Source of the DNA: an uncultured Parabacteroides sp.
Lineage (GTDB): Bacteria; Bacteroidota; Bacteroidia; Bacteroidales; Tannerellaceae
Direction: 5' to 3'
Length of the DNA stretch: 64,000 nucleotides
Assembly: GCA_910577325.1 (NCBI GenBank)
Contig: CAJTMR010000015.1
Coordinates: forward strand, 1-64,000
In this document: positions 24,140-32,330 of the stretch, in pieces
Layout of the letters: each line of letters starts with the position of its first letter
Numbering within the stretch: position 1 is the stretch's first letter
Notes under the pieces: generated by a model
What the model was told of the DNA's origin: nothing
Seen by the model: only the letters and a program-made list of their open reading frames with translations
Database searches by the model: none
Translations under genes and position numbers: made by a program

Positions 24140-25771
24140 TTACTTTTCTCCAAGAAACGGATACCCGTAGCTTGTCGGCGGAACCAAAGCCTCCTTGATA
24201 CAACGGGCATTTGTCCAGCGAATCAAGTTCAACGGCCCGCCAGCCTTATCGTTCGTACCCGAAGCACGCGAACCGCCAAACGGCTGCTGGGCAATAACAG
24301 CGCCTGTCGGTTTATCGTTGATATAGAAGTTACCCGCTGCATAACGCAATTTATTAAACGCCAGATCGATCGCGTAACGATCGCGTGCAAAAATGGAACC
24401 GGTCAAACCATACGGAGACGTACGGTCGCAGAGTTCGAGCGTTTCCTCATATTTATTATCATCGTACACATAAATCGTGATAACCGGACCGAAAATTTCT
24501 TCCACCATGCTCTTGAACATCGGGTCCGTAGTCAGGATGACAGTCGGCTCTACAAAATAACCTACGGACTTATCACCGTTCCCGCCGAAAACGATTTCCG
24601 CATCAGGAGACTGTTTTGCGTAATCGACATAACTCATGATGTTGTCGAACGAAGCTTCATCGATAACCGCATTGACAAAGTTAGTGAAATCCTGGACATC
24701 TCCCATTTTGATTTCTTTCAGCATATCGCCTACATAATCCTTCACTTCTCTCCAAAGTGAAGCAGGAATATAAGCACGTGAACCTGCCGAGCATTTTTGC
24801 CCTTGGTACTCGAACGCACCACGTACGATAGCTGTCGCGACATCCAAAGCCGGAGCAGAAGGATGAACGAAAATAAAGTTCTTGCCACCTGTTTCACCGA
24901 CAATCTTCGGATAAGATTTATAATGTCCCAGATTTTCACCGATCTGCCGCCAAAGGGTATTAAAGGTAGAAGTGGAGCCGGTGAAATGGAAACCACCCAA
25001 ATCACGGCTTGCCGTTACGACTTTGCCGATCACGCTTCCCTGCCCCGGTATAAAATTGACAACGCCGTCAGGTAAACCGGCTTCCTGAAATACTTTCATC
25101 AGAAAATAGTTAGAGTGGATAGCGGTTGTCGACGGTTTCCAAACCGCCACATTGCCCATCATGGCAGGCGCCATGTTCAAGTTTGAGGCAATAGAGGTAA
25201 AATTGAACGGCGTTAGCGAAAACACGAACCCCTCCAAAGCACGATACTCCATCCGGTTCAAAATCCCTGTTTCCGAATAAGGCTGGTCTGCATACACCTG
25301 ACTGGCATAGAAGGTACTGAAACGAAGGAAATCGATCAATTCGCAAGGAGCATCTATTTCAGCTTGGAACGGATTCTTGCTTTGTCCCAGCATGACGGAA
25401 GCATTCAATATATAACGATATTTGGTGGAAAGCAATTCTGCGACACGCAACATGACGGAAGCACGTTCTACCCAAGGAAGTTCAGACCATTCCTTATGTG
25501 CCTTCATGGCAGCGTCGATAGCCATCTGTACTTCTTTTTCCCCGGCCTTATGATAAGTTGCCAATACATGATGATGGTCGTGCGGCATCACGACTTTGCC
25601 GGTATCGCCCGTACGGATTTCCTTACCTCCGATCACCAACGGGATATCCCATTCTTCCGAAGAAAGTTGAGCCAAAGCTTTTTTCAAGGATGATTTTTCA
25701 CTTGAACCGGGAGCGTATGCTTTTACCGGCTCATTAATAGGTTTGGGGAAACTAAAAATTGCGTTGTCCAT
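24140..25771 (-). CDS. pruA: L-glutamate gamma-semialdehyde (P5C) dehydrogenase
   Basis: NAD-dependent aldehyde dehydrogenase of 543 aa that oxidises pyrroline-5-carboxylate/glutamate semialdehyde to glutamate. The catalytic glutamate is in VGETGGKNFIFV and the catalytic cysteine in YQGQKCSAGSRAY. The cofactor-binding GFHFTGST and the C-terminal family motif QQPFGGSRASGTNDKAGG are present. Length and N-terminal segment are those of the animal-like group 1 P5CDH. It is the first gene of the proline catabolic pair and opens with its own upstream region (25772-25965), in which I see no clear -7 element. Confidence 0.96.
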   Translation of the reverse strand: MDNAIFSFPKPINEPVKAYAPGSSEKSSLKKALAQLSSEEWDIPLVIGGKEIRTGDTGKVVMPHDHHHVLATYHKAGEKEVQMAIDAAMKAHKEWSELPWVERASVMLRVAELLSTKYRYILNASVMLGQSKNPFQAEIDAPCELIDFLRFSTFYASQVYADQPYSETGILNRMEYRALEGFVFSLTPFNFTSIASNLNMAPAMMGNVAVWKPSTTAIHSNYFLMKVFQEAGLPDGVVNFIPGQGSVIGKVVTASRDLGGFHFTGSTSTFNTLWRQIGENLGHYKSYPKIVGETGGKNFIFVHPSAPALDVATAIVRGAFEYQGQKCSAGSRAYIPASLWREVKDYVGDMLKEIKMGDVQDFTNFVNAVIDEASFDNIMSYVDYAKQSPDAEIVFGGNGDKSVGYFVEPTVILTTDPMFKSMVEEIFGPVITIYVYDDNKYEETLELCDRTSPYGLTGSIFARDRYAIDLAFNKLRYAAGNFYINDKPTGAVIAQQPFGGSRASGTNDKAGGPLNLIRWTNARCIKEALVPPTSYGYPFLGEK

Positions 25772-25965
25772 AATATCTCTTGTTTAAGTGTTCAAAGGTT
25801 GATTATTTTTCAACGCCGTAAACATAACCAATAATTTTTTAAAACAAGAGACAGAAGCGTTAAATTAAATTTAAATCTGAATCTCAGGACATTCCTCTCC
25901 ATCCTCAACAATTCAAGTCGCAAAGTTGTTAACTTAACATATTAATCATCTTAAATGCAAAGAAT

Positions 25966-26154
25966 ATGGCTATAAAAAGTGTTCGGATAGAAGAGGACTG
26001 TATCGCTTGCGGTACATGCGAAGGCATCTGTCCCGAAGTATTTCAGGTTACAGACCGCTCACGTGTAAAAAAAGGAGTAAACTTCAACGATTATGAAGCA
26101 GGAATAAAGGAAGCAGCCGAAAGCTGCCCGGTCAGCGTTATCAAATACGATTAA
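25966..26154 (+). CDS. small [4Fe-4S]-type ferredoxin
   Basis: A 62-aa soluble electron carrier. The cysteine pattern CIACGTCEGICP near residues 13-24 plus SCP at 54-56 gives enough ligands for one [4Fe-4S] cluster. The C-terminal half lacks a second CxxCxxC, so it is a single-cluster or degenerate dicluster type. It may serve the [FeFe] hydrogenase at 41177 or pyruvate:ferredoxin oxidoreductase, which is inference. The gene stands alone and is followed by inverted repeats at 26200-26261. Confidence 0.92.
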   Translation: MAIKSVRIEEDCIACGTCEGICPEVFQVTDRSRVKKGVNFNDYEAGIKEAAESCPVSVIKYD

Positions 26155-26199
26155 GAACGATCTTACGGATTATAACAAATTATTATTTAACCATCTACA

Positions 26200-26261
26200 G
26201 TTTCCCGCCGAAGAAACATCTGTTCCCTCGGCGGGAAACTATAATTTCCTCGGCGGGAAAC
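26200..26261. repeat. triple gtttcccgccga repeat, hairpin-forming
   Basis: gtttcccgccga (26200-26211) pairs with tcggcgggaaac (26228-26239), and a second direct copy of the right arm lies at 26250-26261. Either right arm can pair with the left one, giving two alternative hairpins. It follows the ferredoxin gene by about 45 bases and precedes the XRE-cupin promoter. There is no T-run. Confidence 0.6.
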
Positions 26262-26354
26262 AACCCATACATAAAAAGTATCTTCCATACATCCTCTCAA
26301 AATAACTAAATAACATTACATTCATCTTCCTTTAGACATTTTGCTTTTTATTCC

Positions 26355-26362
26355 TATCTTTG
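26355..26362 (+). promoter_or_regulatory. -7 promoter element of the XRE-cupin/acyl-CoA synthetase operon
   Basis: TAtcTTTG, 29 bases ahead of the ATG at 26392, with an upstream TTTTG at 26339-26343. Confidence 0.5.
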
Positions 26363-26391
26363 GAGCATCATAAATATAATAATCAACGGAG

Positions 26392-26946
26392 ATGAACGAA
26401 CAGATAAAACAAATTGCGGAGCGTTTGGCCGGGCTTCGGGACGCATTGGAAATCACACCTGAAGAAATGGCCGGGGTTTGCAACCTGACTCCCGAACAGT
26501 ATATGAAGCTCGAAAGCGGTACTGTTGATATTTCAGTAAGCGTATTGCATCAGATTTCGCAAGCTTACGGTGTAGAACTGACAACGCTGATGTTTGGTGA
26601 CGAACCCAAAATGAGCAGTTACTTTATTACCCGCAAAGGCAAAGGCATTGCCGTAGAACGAACCAAGGCTTATAAATACCAGTCGCTTGCAGCCGGTTTT
26701 GCCGGCCGGAAAGCAGACCCGTTCATGGTTACCGTCCATCCGACTCCCGACGAGACACCGATTTATCTGAACTCGCATCCCGGACAAGAGTATAATATAG
26801 TACTGAAAGGCCGCATGTTGCTACAGATCAACAACAAAGAACTGATACTGGAAGAAGGCGACAGTATCTATTTCAATTCCGAACTGCCACATGGAATGAA
26901 AGCGCTCGACGGAGAAAAGGTCAGTTTCCTGGCTATCATCTTGTAA
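26392..26946 (+). CDS. XRE family regulator with cupin domain
   Basis: A 184-aa transcription regulator with an N-terminal helix-turn-helix (about residues 5-65; ITPEEMAGVCNLTPEQYMKLESG) and a C-terminal cupin domain (about 105-180). The latter contains the family motif region PGQEYNIVLKGRMLLQINNKELILEEGDSIYF and ELPHGMKAL. Members regulate the neighbouring metabolic gene and sense a small ligand. Here the next gene, an acyl-CoA synthetase, begins 19 bases later. The ligand may be a fatty or aromatic acid or its CoA ester, which is inference from context. Confidence 0.93.
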   Translation: MNEQIKQIAERLAGLRDALEITPEEMAGVCNLTPEQYMKLESGTVDISVSVLHQISQAYGVELTTLMFGDEPKMSSYFITRKGKGIAVERTKAYKYQSLAAGFAGRKADPFMVTVHPTPDETPIYLNSHPGQEYNIVLKGRMLLQINNKELILEEGDSIYFNSELPHGMKALDGEKVSFLAIIL

Positions 26947-26965
26947 ATTGTCAATTAATTCAGTT

Positions 26966-28621
26966 ATGTTAGAAAAATTCATAGATAAAACGACTTTCGA
27001 GTCGCAAGAAGATTTTATACAGAATTTCAAAATAAAAGTCCCGGAGAACTTCAACTTCGGATATGACGTAGTAGATGCGTGGGCGGAAGAAAAACCCGAT
27101 AAGATTGCTTTGTGCTGGACAAACGACCAAGGAGAACATATCGACTTCACCTTCGCCGACCTGAAGAAATACACCGACCGGACAGCCGCTTATTTCCAGT
27201 CGTTGGGAATCGGGCACGGCGACATGGTCATGCTGATATTGAAACGCCGTTATGAATTCTGGTTCTCGATTGTCGCATTGCATAAATTGGGAGCCGTGGT
27301 GATCCCGGCAACCCATCTGCTGACGAAAAAAGATATCGTCTATCGTGCGAATGCAGCCGATATCAAGATGATCGTTTGTGCCGGCGAGGATGTGATCACC
27401 CAACATATCATAGATTCATTGCCCGATTCTCCTTCCATAAAGAGTGTCGTTTCGGTCGGTCCCGAAATACCCGAAGGATTTGAGGACTTCCAAAAAGGCA
27501 TCGAAAGCGCGGTTCCGTTCGTCCGTCCGGAACATCCGAACAGCAACGACGACATTTCACTGATGTATTTCACTTCCGGCACGACCGGCAACCCGAAGAT
27601 GGTAGCACACGATTTCACTTACCCGCTGGGCCATATCGCGACAGGAAGTTTCTGGCATAACCTGCATAAAGACAGCCTCCACCTGACGATCGCCGATACC
27701 GGATGGGGAAAAGCCGTATGGGGAAAACTCTACGGACAATGGATTGCAGGAGCTACCGTATTCGTGTACGACCACGAGAAATTCACGCCTGCCGACATGC
27801 TGCAGATGATACAGGACTACCGCATCACATCTTTGTGCGCACCTCCGACAATCTTCCGTTTCCTGATACGCGAAGACCTGACGAAATACGACCTGTCGTC
27901 CCTCCAATACTGTACTATCGCCGGCGAAGCACTGAACCCTGCCGTGTTCGACACGTTCTACAAACTGACCGGTATCAAATTGATGGAAGGTTTCGGACAG
28001 ACGGAAACAACCCTGACCGTCGCCACTTTCCCGTGGATAGAACCGAAGCCCGGCTCGATGGGGGTTCCCAACCCGCAGTACGATGTAGACTTGTTACGTC
28101 CGGACGGAACCCGTGCCGAAGACGGCGAACAGGGGCAGATCGTGATCCACACGGCAAACGGCAAGCCGATCGGCCTTTTCAAGGAATATTACCGGGATGC
28201 CGAACGCACACGCGAAGCATGGCACGACGGACTGTATTACACGGGCGACGTCGCCTGGCGCGATGAAGACGGCTACCTTTGGTTCGTTGGCCGCGCCGAC
28301 GATGTTATCAAAAGTTCCGGCTATCGTATCGGTCCGTTCGAAGTGGAAAGCGCCCTGATGACACACCCGGCGGTTGTCGAATGTGCAATCACAGGTGTTC
28401 CCGACGAAATCCGCGGACAGGTGGTAAAAGCCACCATTGTATTGGCGAAGGACTACAAGGATAAAGCCGGAGACGCTTTGGTCAAGGAATTGCAGGACCA
28501 TGTCAAAAAGGTGACAGCTCCGTACAAATACCCGCGTGTTGTCGAGTTCGTAGACGAATTACCCAAGACGATCAGCGGCAAGATACGTCGAGTCGAGATC
28601 AGAGACAAAGACAAAAAATAA
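26966..28621 (+). CDS. AMP-forming acyl-CoA synthetase (medium-chain/ACSM-like)
   Basis: A 551-aa ANL-superfamily ligase that activates a carboxylic acid with ATP and CoA. The P-loop YFTSGTTGNPKM lies near residue 204, then GFGQTETT, the ADGEQG region, YYTGDVAWRDEDGYLWFVGRADDVIKSSGYRIGPFEVE hinge, and the catalytic lysine in ELPKTISGKIRR. The ATG at 26966 is preferred over a TTG at 26948. The sequence groups with medium-chain acyl-CoA and acetyl-CoA-like synthetases; the actual acid is unknown. It forms an operon with the XRE-cupin regulator and ends 54 bases before the ornithine carbamoyltransferase gene. Confidence 0.92.
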   Translation: MLEKFIDKTTFESQEDFIQNFKIKVPENFNFGYDVVDAWAEEKPDKIALCWTNDQGEHIDFTFADLKKYTDRTAAYFQSLGIGHGDMVMLILKRRYEFWFSIVALHKLGAVVIPATHLLTKKDIVYRANAADIKMIVCAGEDVITQHIIDSLPDSPSIKSVVSVGPEIPEGFEDFQKGIESAVPFVRPEHPNSNDDISLMYFTSGTTGNPKMVAHDFTYPLGHIATGSFWHNLHKDSLHLTIADTGWGKAVWGKLYGQWIAGATVFVYDHEKFTPADMLQMIQDYRITSLCAPPTIFRFLIREDLTKYDLSSLQYCTIAGEALNPAVFDTFYKLTGIKLMEGFGQTETTLTVATFPWIEPKPGSMGVPNPQYDVDLLRPDGTRAEDGEQGQIVIHTANGKPIGLFKEYYRDAERTREAWHDGLYYTGDVAWRDEDGYLWFVGRADDVIKSSGYRIGPFEVESALMTHPAVVECAITGVPDEIRGQVVKATIVLAKDYKDKAGDALVKELQDHVKKVTAPYKYPRVVEFVDELPKTISGKIRRVEIRDKDKK

Positions 28622-28675
28622 AACGTATCACCGTTGGCACGGTAAAACTCAGAACAATTTAAAATGAAACATGAT

Positions 28676-29632
28676 ATGAGAAACTTCACTTGTGTACAGG
28701 ATTTGGGCGATCTCAAGCAGGCGCTCGCCGAGGCTTTCGAGATCAAGAAAGACCGTTACCAGTTTACGGAGCTGGGCAAAAACAAGACGTTATTGATGAT
28801 ATTCTTCAACTCCAGCCTCCGTACCCGCCTTTCCACCCAGAAGGCTGCGATGAACTTAGGCATGAACACGATGGTGCTCGACGTGAACCAAGGAGCCTGG
28901 AAACTGGAAACCGAACGCGGCGTGATCATGGATGGCGACAAGCCCGAGCATCTCTTAGAAGCGGTTCCGGTGATGGGCTGCTATTGCGACGTGATCGGCG
29001 TACGTTCCTTCGCCCGTTTCGAAAGCAAGGAAGACGATTACAACGAAAAGATATTGAACCAGTTCATCCGGCACTCCGGCCGGCCGGTATTCAGCATGGA
29101 GGCGGCTACCCGCCATCCGTTGCAGAGCTTCGCCGACCTGATCACGATCGAGGAATATAAGAAGACGGCTCGCCCGAAGGTGGTCATGACCTGGGCGCCG
29201 CACCCGAAAGCCCTGCCGCAAGCCGTGCCCAACAGTTTCGCCGAATGGATGAACGCGACGGACTACGAGTTCGTGATCACCCACCCGGAAGGCTACGAAC
29301 TGGACCCGCGCTTCGTGGGCAACGCCCGTGTGGAATACGACCAGAAGAAAGCGTTCGAAGGCGCCGACTTTATCTATGCCAAGAATTGGTCGGCCTATGC
29401 CGATCCCAACTACGGAAAGGTTCTCAACACGGACCGCAGTTGGACCGTCGACACGGAGAAGATGGCACTCACCAACGATGCCTACTTCATGCACTGCCTC
29501 CCTGTCCGCCGCAACATGATCGTAACGGACGACGTGATCGAAAGCCCCCGAAGCATCGTCATCCCCGAAGCCGCCAACCGCGAGATTTCGGCACAAACGG
29601 TACTGAAGAAGATATTGACGGAATTACAATAA
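28676..29632 (+). CDS. argF': N-succinylornithine carbamoyltransferase
   Basis: Transfers a carbamoyl group to N-succinyl-L-ornithine, giving N-succinyl-citrulline in the Bacteroidetes arginine pathway. From the ATG at 28676 the protein is 318 aa, the length of the characterised Bacteroides fragilis enzyme, and residue 90 is proline (DGDKPEHL). Position 90 is the selectivity residue: Pro gives succinyl, Glu at the equivalent site in Xanthomonas gives acetyl. Other motifs are FFNSSLRTR (carbamoyl phosphate), MTWAPHPKALPQAV, and HCLPVRRNM. An in-frame ATG at 28664 would add four residues. The gene is 13 kb from the argR cluster and ends at a terminator (29679-29726). Confidence 0.95.
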   Translation: MRNFTCVQDLGDLKQALAEAFEIKKDRYQFTELGKNKTLLMIFFNSSLRTRLSTQKAAMNLGMNTMVLDVNQGAWKLETERGVIMDGDKPEHLLEAVPVMGCYCDVIGVRSFARFESKEDDYNEKILNQFIRHSGRPVFSMEAATRHPLQSFADLITIEEYKKTARPKVVMTWAPHPKALPQAVPNSFAEWMNATDYEFVITHPEGYELDPRFVGNARVEYDQKKAFEGADFIYAKNWSAYADPNYGKVLNTDRSWTVDTEKMALTNDAYFMHCLPVRRNMIVTDDVIESPRSIVIPEAANREISAQTVLKKILTELQ

Positions 29633-29678
29633 AACGATCATCACCCCACAGTATCCGTATTTAAGGGATGCTGATAAC

Positions 29679-29726
29679 GCAGACGAACACAGAATCTTAT
29701 TCTCTTAAAGATCTGTGTTCGTCTGC
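29679..29726 (+). terminator. terminator after argF'
   Basis: gcagacgaacacaga-tctt pairs with aagatctgtgttcgtctgc with one bulged base (19-bp stem, short loop) and is followed by ATTTATT. It is the strongest hairpin in this intergenic region. Confidence 0.75.
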
Positions 29727-29794
29727 ATTTATTCCATACGCGCTACTTCACCTGCGGCCAGTCCATACGATTAATCCATTTCTGATTCAATATA

Positions 29795-31894
29795 TCACAA
29801 GTTATACGTCAGCGTCACCCACGTCACCTGTGCGTCGCGGTTGCGGGTCTGGGTCATCTGCAGGTCTTTCGTGTCGACGACCGTTGTTTCTCCGAGGCCG
29901 TTGAAGATGTTGTTGATACTCAGGCTGGCACGCAGCTTGCGGTGCATGAAATATTGGGAGATGCCGGCGTTCACGCTGGAACGGCGCTTGATCTTTCCCT
30001 GAGGGGTCAACTGGTCGGAGATGTAAAAGCCATCGAGCTGCAACTCCGTCGTCGGGGTGATGCCGATGTTGACAGAGCCTTTGATATCGCCGCAGACCAT
30101 CGACTTCTTCCGGTCATAACCGATCGTGCGGCCGTCTATCTCGTCCCGGTAGATATCACCGGACAGGCCGAGAGACAGCATGCGGACCGGCTGCCAGATT
30201 CCGGACAGTTCGAAACCGAATGTCCGGCTATGGCCGATATTCTCCTTTGTCCAGATCGTTCCGTTTTCCCCTTCATCCAGCACCCAGTCCATGATGCGGT
30301 TCTTCTTATTCCGGTAATACAGGCTCGGTGACAAGCGGAAAGTGGAAGTTGCAAACGTATAGGCCAACTCGGCCGAATGGATCAGCTCGTCCTTCAAATC
30401 CGGATTCCCCTTCCAGATATGGGTCGCGTCACTACGGTCGGTGAACACATTCAGGAAACTGCCATACGGACGAATCACACGTTGCACGTAGCTCAAAGCC
30501 CACTCCCCGGCCTTATCCGTCCGGTAGCCCAACTTCAAATGGGGGAAGAGGTGGAAACGGGAAGTGCTCTTGACCATCGGTGTCTTTTCAAGCACATCGC
30601 CGGTCTGGCAACGTGTATCTATCTTTTGCCAGTTCAGTTCGCCTTGCACGCCGGCTTCGGCATAGAAACTGCTCCATCTCTTTTCCAAAGCAGCCAAAAG
30701 CAAGTTCGTGCGGCGATCGAAGTAATATTCATTTTCCTTCTGCAAGTCGGACTGCCACTCTCCGGCAACCAGTTTGTTCCCGTAAGCGTGATAGCTCTCA
30801 TCCTTGAAACGCCCGATGTATCCTACCCGCAAGCGCCAGTCGCCGGCAAAGAGCTTGCCGTAGAGGACAGACAGGTAATAATTATTCTTGTCCTGATTGA
30901 CATAGTAATTATCCTCGGCAATGATCTTGCCTGTTTCCGGCTTCTCGTTCTTGTATTCGTTATCTTCGTCATACCCGAAATTATTGTAATTGAACACGAC
31001 GTCCAGCCGATCCTGCGGATTGTCGAAGGCGTGGTTCCAACGCGCCTCTGCCGCATAGGCTTCCTGTCGCTGGTCGTTATAACGGTGGCGGAACATCACC
31101 GGTTGCAGGTTCCCGTCCACCAGCTTATTGTTATGAATCTTCCCGTAGCGGCTGTAATCCATCAGGTTGTACAGGCCGTAGACCGTGATCAGGTCGTTTG
31201 CCGTCAGGTCGTACCCGACACTCAGATCGACGAGATGCACATCGGGGCGGGCGGACGCATTATTGTTCATGACGGTTGTCCCTCCTTTGTTCGTCGTCGA
31301 CTTGCTGAACGTACGCTTACGGAACTCCCGGCGATAATTATATTTTCCGACAATATGGAACTTTCCCGGATGCAGATTCAGGACCGCACCGGCATTATAA
31401 CGTTCCTGGAATCCGGCTCCCAACGTCAGGACCAAAGGCGAATCTGCGGCCGTATAAACAGCAGACGACAGGTTCAGAATCCCTGCATCCCCATCCGGCA
31501 CAAGCCCGATGGAAGGAGTCGACGTTATCGACACCCGGTCGAAGAACAACGCCGGAAGCTGGATCAGCATATCCCCGCTATACTCTTCCAACAAACCGTA
31601 GGGCACTCCGTTTATCAACAAGCCGGGATTGCCGGAACCACGGAAAGAGATTCCTCCCTCGATATCCGTCACAACGGAAGGCAGCTGGCGGAATACGTCG
31701 GCTGTCGTCCCGGCCAGGCCACTCAGGTTGCTGTTTACCTGCAGGTATTTCACTTCCCCGCCGGCCAGGCCTCCAAAACGTTTTCCCTGGATTTCGACAC
31801 TTTGCAATGAGACAGTTTTATCCACAGGAACCTGTGCGAAAGCAGACAGGCTCAGGCAAGCAATAACCGGAAGAAGTAATAGCGTTCGTTTCAT
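29795..31894 (-). CDS. TonB-dependent receptor-like outer-membrane protein
   Basis: A 699-aa outer-membrane beta-barrel with a signal peptide (MKRTLLLLPVIACLSLSAFAQ) and an N-terminal plug-like domain (about residues 28-140). The plug includes TTADVFRQLPSVVTDIEGGISFRGSGNPGLLINGVP, the usual TonB-receptor plug pattern. The rest is an alternating strand pattern with many Tyr, Asn and Asp, ending in an aromatic-terminated strand (VTLTYNL). There is no carboxypeptidase-regulatory or STN domain and no SusD partner, so it is not a SusC-type glycan porin; a metal chelate or peptide importer is possible. It is convergent with argF'. Confidence 0.88.
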   Translation of the reverse strand: MKRTLLLLPVIACLSLSAFAQVPVDKTVSLQSVEIQGKRFGGLAGGEVKYLQVNSNLSGLAGTTADVFRQLPSVVTDIEGGISFRGSGNPGLLINGVPYGLLEEYSGDMLIQLPALFFDRVSITSTPSIGLVPDGDAGILNLSSAVYTAADSPLVLTLGAGFQERYNAGAVLNLHPGKFHIVGKYNYRREFRKRTFSKSTTNKGGTTVMNNNASARPDVHLVDLSVGYDLTANDLITVYGLYNLMDYSRYGKIHNNKLVDGNLQPVMFRHRYNDQRQEAYAAEARWNHAFDNPQDRLDVVFNYNNFGYDEDNEYKNEKPETGKIIAEDNYYVNQDKNNYYLSVLYGKLFAGDWRLRVGYIGRFKDESYHAYGNKLVAGEWQSDLQKENEYYFDRRTNLLLAALEKRWSSFYAEAGVQGELNWQKIDTRCQTGDVLEKTPMVKSTSRFHLFPHLKLGYRTDKAGEWALSYVQRVIRPYGSFLNVFTDRSDATHIWKGNPDLKDELIHSAELAYTFATSTFRLSPSLYYRNKKNRIMDWVLDEGENGTIWTKENIGHSRTFGFELSGIWQPVRMLSLGLSGDIYRDEIDGRTIGYDRKKSMVCGDIKGSVNIGITPTTELQLDGFYISDQLTPQGKIKRRSSVNAGISQYFMHRKLRASLSINNIFNGLGETTVVDTKDLQMTQTRNRDAQVTWVTLTYNL

Positions 31895-31921
31895 ATATAT
31901 AAATTACATAGGTTTAAAAAC

Positions 31922-31954
31922 AAAAAAAGTCTGTATGTTACACGCATACAGACT
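31922..31954 (-). terminator. intrinsic terminator after the small lipoprotein
   Basis: Read on the minus strand: agtctgtatg, seven-base loop, catacagact, then seven T. It follows the 31980 stop by about 25 bases and separates this gene from the TonB-receptor gene. Confidence 0.88.
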
Positions 31955-31979
31955 GTCCTCATTACTGGTTACCGAATGA

Positions 31980-32174
31980 TTATTCAGCAGGAGCAGTTTC
32001 AGTTTCAGCAGCCGGAGCTTCAACAACGGTAGAATCAACTTCGGCAACCGTAGCCTCTTCTACTGTAACTTCAGTTTCAGTTTTTGCAACCTCAGTGTTT
32101 TCCACTGATTTGTTACCACAAGATGCGAATGATACGGCTGCAACAACAGCAGCAAATGCAACTAACTTTTTCAT
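31980..32174 (-). CDS. small acidic lipoprotein
   Basis: A 64-aa protein. The signal MKKLVAFAAVVAAVSFASC has the lipobox cysteine at residue 19. The mature part of about 45 residues is almost entirely Glu, Ala, Val and Thr in a repeated TEVxVEEA-like pattern, with no Trp, Tyr, Arg or His. It is likely a disordered or coil-forming surface or periplasmic lipoprotein of unknown function. The start at 32174 is supported by a -7 element at 32225-32232 and the signal sequence; the open frame upstream to 32228 is not used. A strong terminator follows, so the gene is a separate, probably well-expressed transcript. Confidence 0.82.
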   Translation of the reverse strand: MKKLVAFAAVVAAVSFASCGNKSVENTEVAKTETEVTVEEATVAEVDSTVVEAPAAETETAPAE

Positions 32175-32224
32175 TTTGTTTTTTAATTTAAACGGTCTAT
32201 AATGTCTTCTTGTCTTAAAACAGT

Positions 32225-32232
32225 GCAAATGT
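32225..32232 (-). promoter_or_regulatory. -7 promoter element of the small lipoprotein gene
   Basis: Minus strand TAcaTTTG, leaving a leader of about 45 bases before the ATG at 32174. Confidence 0.55.
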
Positions 32233-32330
32233 ATGTATTAATCAAACATGTTGTACAACATATTGCATTTTTTTTGAAAATATTTTCAAAACAGACAACA
32301 ATAAACTGATTTACAGATCGTACAAATTAA

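Noticed and set aside
31818..31826. Perfect DnaA box TTATCCACA
   Set aside because: Single copy inside a coding gene 17 kb from dnaA, with no cluster of further boxes.
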